Positions 55,801-61,414 of a DNA stretch of 64,000 nucleotides are shown piece by piece. Positions within the stretch are counted from its first letter, which is position 1; each line of letters starts with the position of its first letter. The notes under the pieces are model-generated. The model saw only the letters and a list, made by a program, of their open reading frames with translations, searched no databases and had not been told where the DNA came from. Source of the DNA: a bacterium (GTDB lineage Bacteria > Actinomycetota > Acidimicrobiia > Spongiisociales > ZC4RG35); NCBI GenBank assembly GCA_024638655.1, contig JAHEJW010000010.1:33280-97279 (forward strand), read 5' to 3'. The translations under genes were made by a program, and so were the position numbers.

Positions 55801-57156
55801 GGTGCCCTGCGGGCGATCGAGGCCTTGAGCAGCGACGACGAAGTCGGGTTGCTGGCATTCTCCGGATTGCCCAACTGGGTCATACCTCTCCAGGAGTTCC
55901 CGTCCCGTGAAGTCATCGAAGAGGGTGTCGCATCGCTCCGCCCCTTTGGTGAGACTCGGGTGATCCCTGCCCTGCGTGAGGCGGCCGAGATGCTGAGGGA
56001 GTCCGACAAGGAGCTGAAGCACATAATCCTCTTCACCGACGGGTTCACCACGGAACTCGAGGTTGGCTCCGATTTCGTGGGGGCCCCGTTCGCCGGCGAT
56101 CTAGTCGAGGAGGTGAAGAAGCTGGCCGAGGAGGGGATAACCGTCTCAGTCGTCGGCACCGGGGAAGGCGCCATCGGCGCACTGGAAGAGGTGGCCGAGG
56201 TCGGCCGGGGGCGTTTCTATCCCGGACGCGACTTGAACGAAGTGCCGGAGATCTTCGTGGAAGAAACGCGGTTGGCGTCACGCTCCTACATAAACGAAGG
56301 TGAGTTCTATCCAGCAGTGACGTCAACGGCCAAAGCGGTACGTGACCTCGAATCCTCACCCCCGCTCCTCGGATACGTGGCGACTTCACCAAAGCCGACG
56401 GCCGACATCCAGCTTCAGATTGGTGAATTCGCCGACCCGCTGTTGGCCTCATGGCGAATCGGCCTGGGCAAGGTAACGGCATGGACCAGCGACGCTGGTG
56501 ACAAGTGGGGAGCCCAATGGGCCGGCTGGGACGGCTATGCCGACTTCTGGTCGGATGTCGTCCGAGACACGTTCCCACTGTCCGGCTCCGAGGGTCAACA
56601 ACTGCGTGCACGGATCGCCGACCGGCTGATGACGATCACCTTGGAAAGCGCCGAAGGATGGCCGGCCGGAACCGACCCGGTCGCCCGGATCAGCTATCCG
56701 GATGGGACATCGGACGAGATGCGCCTCGACCGCTCGTCCGATTTCGAGTACAGCGCGGTAGTTCCTGCCAGACAGGGTGGGACGTATGCGGTCGGAGTCA
56801 GCGTCGACGCAGGAGGAGGCGAGACAGCGGTCCTGTCTTCCATTGCGTCTCGCTCCTTCGCCGCCGAGTACCTGCCCGGTGAATCGGATCCGCAGCTTCT
56901 GGCCGGCATATCTACGGGGACAGGGGGCCGAGGTGAGATCACCGCCGAGCAGGCCTTCGATCCGGAGGGATTGGAGCCGGGGGTCAGCGAGCAGCGATAC
57001 CGGTGGTGGTTTCTCCTGGCTGCCGCTCTCCTCTGGCCGATCGATGTCGCGCTGCGACGTCTCCGCCTCTCCCGAAGAGACCGACCAGACCCGCCAGACT
57101 CAGCATCAGAGCCCCAGCCCAGACCCACCAGACCAGAGGCTTCACGAACACGCTGA
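52798..57156 (+). CDS. Giant BatA-like membrane protein with three VWA domains
   Basis: A 1,452-residue protein in one frame. BatA-type N-terminus with two helices (3-23, 57-77); VWA1 with MIDAS DASGS at D95-S99; beta-rich region; a helix pair (about 562-585 and 600-618); VWA2 with DASDS at D634; a glutamine-amidotransferase-like segment (RGLIAIGGTHSYGLGGY, about residues 920-940); VWA3 with DTSES at D971, followed by a cysteine pair (GACHCDEQ); another beta-rich part; and a C-terminal helix with an Arg/Pro-rich tail. It looks like a fusion of BatA-type and DUF/VWA-GATase proteins usually encoded by two genes. It may be a substrate or adaptor of the MoxR-DUF58 pair in the envelope. Confidence 0.85.
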   Translation: MTLLLPIGLLAILLAIPIVLLHMLTPRRPPTEVSSLLHWDGLRHSITAAEPWQKLRWSLLLILQLLAVALFALSLARPATVEEATLADHTVFVIDASGSMAAIDGAPDRLGLAVEEAEALRAELPDGGLASIIVASSQPSILLDQSPSEEEFRRAARSIRTMASEADYESAFALAESLVSSDRETGFVLISDGQVDEIDQRLAPLGTRFVPVGETDVNRAITDLSVNAGPGGLRARVSIESTGGPNARQVLRIDVDGTTVLTEEVEIPSGEVFEETFELPNGTRVAAFLDGEDLLAYDNQRYASAPAIGALKGRVHGEATFFVDQLLSAIPEVDTEVGLGEEVDFEVYVGSPVPAEPSTPFIAVDVPGGVPGVIPVGRTTDPIPTLVADDSMLEDVDVSRIAIAEAQILEVRSGEVLLGAPGAPLIVRGEVEGTPFFYIAFTLEQSNLPVNIAYPILGARMVGELATAGASTASLVVGEPIPIGSGGAVVWDPRNSRSTLSVGDSSPIADQAGFWVMKRPDQDPIDIAVNASVIESELRPMRELPELRAAAGGADDQVPTATIARSLLPWFVAVLAVALASELWASYRVRGVPPRQWRWGLGLRALIALLLALSLLDPAIARTSDDVTTVFVVDASDSMGASLETARSWVQSAITESGDGQWAVVEFGGDARLGTPLGNNPYRPARGVDRESTNVARGLRLGESVLSGETRQRMILVSDGRTNSGDLQAEIDRLKTLGVVVDVHTLAPERRTDAAVAGIDMPNTVNAEEVFEATVEIVSTISGSAEVELLDDDGLIERKSVEVVPGPNFVTFSVEAGSTGLHRLTARVSLPGDGIVENDETVNAVEIAGPASVLLVEGVGVDGSSLADVLESRGLVTETIGIEDLPGLQDLAVHKAMVLVDVSVRDLSEQRMSTIATYVRELGRGLIAIGGTHSYGLGGYRDTELEAILPVDSEATDALREVGVAEVLLIDTSESMGACHCDEQGIDSSEGGVNKTDISKAGALRAIEALSSDDEVGLLAFSGLPNWVIPLQEFPSREVIEEGVASLRPFGETRVIPALREAAEMLRESDKELKHIILFTDGFTTELEVGSDFVGAPFAGDLVEEVKKLAEEGITVSVVGTGEGAIGALEEVAEVGRGRFYPGRDLNEVPEIFVEETRLASRSYINEGEFYPAVTSTAKAVRDLESSPPLLGYVATSPKPTADIQLQIGEFADPLLASWRIGLGKVTAWTSDAGDKWGAQWAGWDGYADFWSDVVRDTFPLSGSEGQQLRARIADRLMTITLESAEGWPAGTDPVARISYPDGTSDEMRLDRSSDFEYSAVVPARQGGTYAVGVSVDAGGGETAVLSSIASRSFAAEYLPGESDPQLLAGISTGTGGRGEITAEQAFDPEGLEPGVSEQRYRWWFLLAAALLWPIDVALRRLRLSRRDRPDPPDSASEPQPRPTRPEASRTR

Positions 57157-58861
57157 CGCTCACCGTCTCGGCGTCGGGAGCGAGCTGGGAGACGGCGATG
57201 ATTACATCAGCTCCTGGTGTGCTCAAGAGATCCGGCTCGGAGACTGGTTGCGTCTGGTCTTCGTAGGCCCTGATCTCTGGAGCCAAATCGTGCTTCCCAT
57301 CCACCGAGAACAGGGCGCGTACGAAGATGAACCGGTCGGCCTCACCGGTGTTCACGTCATCCAGACCGATAGTCCGTCCCGCCACTTCGACTGTGTCTCC
57401 AGGTGACATCGTGCCACGAAACTCACCTCCCAAGGCGCTGCCCCCTGCGCCCACCAGCACCATCGAAAAGCCGATATGGGCGAGATGGGAGACCAGGGCC
57501 CTTCCCCTGGGTTTGCGACGCAGGACCCTCCACGCAAGAGCAGCGGCCCCAGCGGCCCCGGCCGACGCCAGGATCAGCGGTATCGGCTCGAATCGACCTG
57601 TTGCGCCGAGAATTGCACCCACCGCCAGGCCGCCAATTAGCCATACGACGACAGTCCGAACGCCAATGCGCGTGGCTGACCAGGATGTCTCCAGTGCGAA
57701 AGATGCGAGCACACCGATCGCCAACGCGATCGGAACCGCGGTAGCCACGAAGAACCTGCTGTCGATGCTCACCGACTCGTTGAAGAAGACGCTGGCATAT
57801 GCGGGGTAGGCGGTGCCTACGGTGACAAAGACAAGGGCTGAGCACAGAAGACCAGCCGATACGACCAGCCAGGTGTCACGTCCCGATCCGATTCGCTCCC
57901 ATGATTCGCCACGAACCGCCTTCAGTGCAATGACGCCCGAAACAATCAGAGCAATGACTGCGGCCGAGAGGAGGGTCGCTCCGATGACCGGGCTCTCGGC
58001 GAAAGAGTGGATCGAGCCGGTCACCCCCGACCTCGTGAGGTAGACCCCGAGAATCGTCAGGGCGAAGGGAAGCATTGCGAAAAGAACGTTCCAGCGACGC
58101 AGCCGACTGTCACGCTCCTGTATTCGGGATGTGTGGAAGAAGACCGTCACCGCAAGCCACGGCATCAGAGCCGTGTTCTCGACCGGGTCCCATGCCCAGA
58201 AGCCGCCCCAACCGAGCTCCACGTATGCCCAGCTCGCCCCGGCCACCATGCCGAGGGTGAGAAGAGTCCAGGCTACGAGCAGCCATCGTCTGGTCACCCT
58301 CAGCCACTCCTCTTGGACGCTTCGACGGGCCACCGCTTGGACGGTCACGGCGAACGGGGCGATGAGAACGGTGAGCCCCAGGTACAGGATCGGTGGGTGA
58401 TAGATCATCGCCGGATGCTGGAGGATGGCAAGCAACCCGCGTCCGTCGACCGCCGGGATATCGAGGATGGTGAAGGGATTGGCGACCAGTGCCGTCACCA
58501 AGAGATATCCGCCACCAACCAACCCAGCCACCGCGACGGCAACTCTCTCCTTCAGGGCCATTGCCCCGATGGCCAAAGTGAGGGTCGAGTAGAAGAGCAT
58601 GGAGCCGTCCATTCCTCCCCACAGGGCCGCCACTCGATATGGCCAGGGTGTTGCCCTGCTGGTCGTCTCGGCGACATATGCGAGAGAGAAGTCGTTCGCC
58701 AACAGGGCAACCAGCAGAGCCGTGGTGGAGACAACCGCAAGAACGGAGCAGACCCTCAGGGATAGGCGACGAACCCTGTCACCAGCGCCGGGGGCAATGG
58801 TGACGACACTTGCGGCGATGGCCGCCCACAGGGCCACGGATCCGACGGCCGAAGCGGTCAC
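56984..58861 (-). CDS. ccmF: Cytochrome c-type biogenesis protein CcmF
   Basis: A 625-residue polytopic protein of the heme-handling protein family, with about 14 helices. The tryptophan-rich heme-binding signature WGGFWAWDPVENTALMPWL is clear, and histidines occur in LQHPAMIYHPPILYLG and after it. CcmF takes heme from CcmE to apocytochrome c in System I. No other ccm gene is in this window. The GTG at 58861 has a -10 TACGCT 6 nt upstream. Its last 173 bp overlap the end of the triple-VWA gene on the other strand, and both reading frames are well formed there. Confidence 0.92.
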   Translation of the reverse strand: MTASAVGSVALWAAIAASVVTIAPGAGDRVRRLSLRVCSVLAVVSTTALLVALLANDFSLAYVAETTSRATPWPYRVAALWGGMDGSMLFYSTLTLAIGAMALKERVAVAVAGLVGGGYLLVTALVANPFTILDIPAVDGRGLLAILQHPAMIYHPPILYLGLTVLIAPFAVTVQAVARRSVQEEWLRVTRRWLLVAWTLLTLGMVAGASWAYVELGWGGFWAWDPVENTALMPWLAVTVFFHTSRIQERDSRLRRWNVLFAMLPFALTILGVYLTRSGVTGSIHSFAESPVIGATLLSAAVIALIVSGVIALKAVRGESWERIGSGRDTWLVVSAGLLCSALVFVTVGTAYPAYASVFFNESVSIDSRFFVATAVPIALAIGVLASFALETSWSATRIGVRTVVVWLIGGLAVGAILGATGRFEPIPLILASAGAAGAAALAWRVLRRKPRGRALVSHLAHIGFSMVLVGAGGSALGGEFRGTMSPGDTVEVAGRTIGLDDVNTGEADRFIFVRALFSVDGKHDLAPEIRAYEDQTQPVSEPDLLSTPGADVIIAVSQLAPDAETVSVSVFVKPLVWWVWAGALMLSLAGLVGLFGRGGDVAARHRSARGERQPGETTTGIAAR

Positions 58862-58867
58862 AGGATG

Positions 58868-58873
58868 AGCGTA
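58868..58873 (-). promoter_or_regulatory. -10 hexamer TACGCT, leaderless ccmF start
   Basis: The hexamer ends 6 nt before the GTG at 58861. Confidence 0.5.
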
Positions 58874-58906
58874 ACTGTCAGCCGGGGTTTCGCTCGCGGC
58901 TACGGG

Positions 58907-58912
58907 TACCGT
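58907..58912 (+). promoter_or_regulatory. -10 hexamer TACCGT, leaderless rarA start
   Basis: The hexamer ends 7 nt before the ATG at 58920, 33 bp from the divergent ccmF -10. Confidence 0.5.
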
Positions 58913-58919
58913 CGACCGG

Positions 58920-60260
58920 ATGAGCGACCTCTTCTCGGCCAAGGCCGAAGACCTGGCGGCGCGCTCGGCTCCTCTCGCCACGAGGATGCGGCCACGCCGC
59001 ATCGACCAGGTGGTGGGCCAACCTCAGCTGCTGGCTCCCGGATCCGCTTTTCGGCTGATCGTCGAGTCGGGTCGACCCGTGTCGATGCTTCTCTGGGGCC
59101 CGCCGGGGACAGGGAAAACCACCCTGTCGAGGCTGATCGCCGACCATGCCGACGCGGCCTTCGTGACCCTGTCCGCCACTTCCGCGGGGGTCAAAGACAT
59201 CAGGGAGGTTCTGGCCGAAGCCCGCAACCGGCTCGCCACCGATGAGCGACGCACTGTTCTCTTCCTCGATGAGATCCATCGCTTCGCCAAGAACCAGCAG
59301 GACGCTCTGCTGCCGGGGGTCGAAGATGGGACGCTCATCCTCATTGGCGCCACCACCGAGAACCCTTTCTTCGAGGTCAACAGTCCTCTCATGAGCCGGA
59401 TGACGCTATTTCGGCTCGAGCCGTTGCAGCCCGATGACATCGCCCGCCTCCTGGACACCGCGTTGGACGACGCCGACCGCGGAATAGGTGGGTCCGGTCT
59501 GAAGATGAGTCAGGACGTGGCAATGGAACTCGCCACACGAACGGGCGGAGACGCACGTCAAGCCCTCAACTCCCTTGAAGTCGCCGCTCAACTGGCCGAG
59601 GCGGAGGGTCGCAGCCAAGTCACAGCCGACGACGTCTCCGAGGCCCTGCAACGACGTCTCGTGCGTTACGACAAGGCCGGTGACTCCCACTACGACGTCA
59701 TCTCCGCCTTCATCAAGTCCATCAGGGGGTCCGACCCCGACGCCGCTCTCTACTGGCTCTTCCTCATGCTGGAGGGTGGCGAGGATCCCGAGTTCATCGC
59801 TCGACGCATGGTGATCCTGGCCTCCGAGGACATCGGTCTTGCCGACTCGCGCGCCCTTCCACTGGCCGTCGCAGCAGCAGACGCTCTCGCCTACGTTGGC
59901 CTTCCCGAAGCCCGATACCACCTCGCCCACGCAGCTCTCTATCTGGCGATGGCACCGAAATCGAACTCGGTGGCCCGGGCCATAGGCAGGGGGACCGCAC
60001 TGGTTCGCGACGGTGCCACCCCGAGCGTTCCCCTCCACCTGCGATCGACCGGATACAGCGGTGCCGATGACCTGGGACATGGAAAAGGCTACGTCTATCC
60101 CCATGACCACAGCCTCGGCGTCGTTCCCCAGCAGTACTTTCCGGATGGCGTGGATCCGACCGTCATCTTCGTTCCTGGCGACCATGGTGCCGAGAAAGAG
60201 ATCGTGGAACGTCTGGCCAAGATCGACAAGATCATCGGCCGGGAGGGCCGCAATGGCTGA
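58920..60260 (+). CDS. rarA: Replication-associated recombination ATPase RarA/MgsA
   Basis: A 446-residue AAA+ protein of the RarA/WRNIP1 family. The opening RPRRIDQVVGQPQLL is followed by Walker A GPPGTGKTT, Walker B LFLDEIHRF, sensor 1 GATTENPFFEV, and the C-terminal tetramerisation domain with SIRGSDPDAALYWL, RRMVILASEDIGLADSRAL and LPEARYHLAHAALYLA. It acts at stalled replication forks in the cytoplasm. It overlaps the next small gene by 8 bp. Confidence 0.95.
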   Translation: MSDLFSAKAEDLAARSAPLATRMRPRRIDQVVGQPQLLAPGSAFRLIVESGRPVSMLLWGPPGTGKTTLSRLIADHADAAFVTLSATSAGVKDIREVLAEARNRLATDERRTVLFLDEIHRFAKNQQDALLPGVEDGTLILIGATTENPFFEVNSPLMSRMTLFRLEPLQPDDIARLLDTALDDADRGIGGSGLKMSQDVAMELATRTGGDARQALNSLEVAAQLAEAEGRSQVTADDVSEALQRRLVRYDKAGDSHYDVISAFIKSIRGSDPDAALYWLFLMLEGGEDPEFIARRMVILASEDIGLADSRALPLAVAAADALAYVGLPEARYHLAHAALYLAMAPKSNSVARAIGRGTALVRDGATPSVPLHLRSTGYSGADDLGHGKGYVYPHDHSLGVVPQQYFPDGVDPTVIFVPGDHGAEKEIVERLAKIDKIIGREGRNG

Positions 60261-60558
60261 AAGGGCATGGACCGATCCGTGGCCGGCTTGGTCGCGAAGG
60301 TGGTTCGGTATCGCCCTACGAGTATTGGCAGGGGGACTTGGGACATTCGTCGGCCTGGCGCTGATCATGCTCGCGAACTTCGGCGCCACCTTCAAGAAGG
60401 ATCAACCTGAATGGGACGGGGAGAGCCTGACGATCCTCTTCCTCGGTTTGGCCACCATCCTCACGGCTATCGCCGTGGCAGTGAGACCTTCACGGCTGAC
60501 GGTCGCTTTTGCGCTCGTCACCGCTGTCGCAATTCCCCTTGTGGGCTCGATCATCTGA
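60253..60558 (+). CDS. Hypothetical small membrane protein
   Basis: A 101-residue protein with three hydrophobic helices (LRVLAGGLGTFVGLALIMLANF, LTILFLGLATILTAIAVAV, LTVAFALVTAVAIPLVGSII). No family is recognised. GGGAGG lies 6 nt before the ATG, and the 8-bp overlap with rarA makes a coupled pair. Its stop directly abuts the stop of the convergent DUF1801 gene. Confidence 0.65.
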   Translation: MAERAWTDPWPAWSRRWFGIALRVLAGGLGTFVGLALIMLANFGATFKKDQPEWDGESLTILFLGLATILTAIAVAVRPSRLTVAFALVTAVAIPLVGSII

Positions 60559-60909
60559 TCAGCGGGACTCGCACCATGCGGCGACGACGTCTCGTAACTG
60601 GCTCGCCTTCGCTTCGACGTCGGCCATATCTTGAAACCTCGCATAGCGAGCAGTCTCACCACCACCTTCCAAGAGTGCGAACGAGCCGGGAATCGAAGCA
60701 CCCGTATGGAACATCAGGCTCACATGCGCCTTGGTCCTCGGATTGAAGCTGGCCATGTTTCCTTCATACATGAAAGTCGGGCTCTTCCACTTGATTGTCT
60801 CGGTCATCCTCTCGTCTTCGAGGATGATCTCCCGGACTCGGAGCATTGCGTCCTTGGCCGGGTGGTCGTACTCGTCGAACCAGGAATCCACTCCTGTGCT
60901 GACACTCAT
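60559..60909 (-). CDS. DUF1801-family protein
   Basis: A 116-residue YdhG-like protein: VDSWFDEYDHPAKDAMLRVREIILEDERMTETIKWKSPTFMYEGNMASFNPRTKAHVSLMFHTGASIPG, then a helical C-terminus ending VVAAWCESR. The fold is known from structural genomics, but the function is not established. ATG 60909 gives the usual family N-terminus and has a -10 TATCGT 7 nt upstream. ATG 60942 would share two bases with the ATG of the divergent gene. Confidence 0.85.
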   Translation of the reverse strand: MSVSTGVDSWFDEYDHPAKDAMLRVREIILEDERMTETIKWKSPTFMYEGNMASFNPRTKAHVSLMFHTGASIPGSFALLEGGGETARYARFQDMADVEAKASQLRDVVAAWCESR

Positions 60910-60916
60910 CCCAGCG

Positions 60917-60934
60917 ACGATATCCAGATAGGTT
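60917..60934. promoter_or_regulatory. Back-to-back -10 elements of two divergent leaderless genes
   Basis: On the minus strand TATCGT (60922-60917) ends 7 nt before ATG 60909. On the plus strand TAGGTT (60929-60934) ends 6 nt before ATG 60941. The two -10 elements are only 6 bp apart, so each -35 region would lie inside the other gene and the promoters should compete. Confidence 0.45.
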
Positions 60935-60940
60935 GCATTC

Positions 60941-61414
60941 ATGGAGCTCACAGCCAGCCGAGTCATTGAGCGACCCGTCGAAATGGTGTTCGCGTTCTTC
61001 TCAGATCCGACCAACAACCCCTTGTGGCAGGAAGGCATGGAGTCGTGTAGTTGGACCTCCGATCCGCCGACGGGTGTCGGATCGACGTATGAGCAGAGGG
61101 CGAGATTCCTCGGCCGCGACGTGATCTCCACTTTCGCCGTCACCAGGTACGAGCCTCCCTCGATGATCGAGATCGAGACGGTCCAATCGACCTTCCCCAT
61201 CCGCGTGGTCCGCCGTGTGGAGCCGGTGACGGAGGATTCATGCCAGGTCACGGCTGAGATCAGCGGTGGCCCTGAGAAGGGTCTGACAAGGCTGATCGAA
61301 CCGCTCATCGCGATATCGGCCCAGAGGTCGATCGATCGTGACTACGACAGGCTTGTTCAGCTCTTGGAGTCGTCGGCCAGCGCAGACTCGACCGAGAACT
61401 CACCTTCCGAGTAG
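60941..61414 (+). CDS. SRPBCC-family protein
   Basis: A 157-residue START-like protein: ELTASRVIERPVEMVFAFFSDPTNNPLWQEGMESC, then alternating strands (STYEQRARFLGRDVISTFAVTRYEPPSMIEIETVQ, FPIRVVRRVEPVTEDSCQVTAEI) and a C-terminal helix. It probably binds a hydrophobic ligand. The last 58 bp overlap the end of valS on the other strand, covering its Ser/Glu-rich tail. Confidence 0.82.
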   Translation: MELTASRVIERPVEMVFAFFSDPTNNPLWQEGMESCSWTSDPPTGVGSTYEQRARFLGRDVISTFAVTRYEPPSMIEIETVQSTFPIRVVRRVEPVTEDSCQVTAEISGGPEKGLTRLIEPLIAISAQRSIDRDYDRLVQLLESSASADSTENSPSE

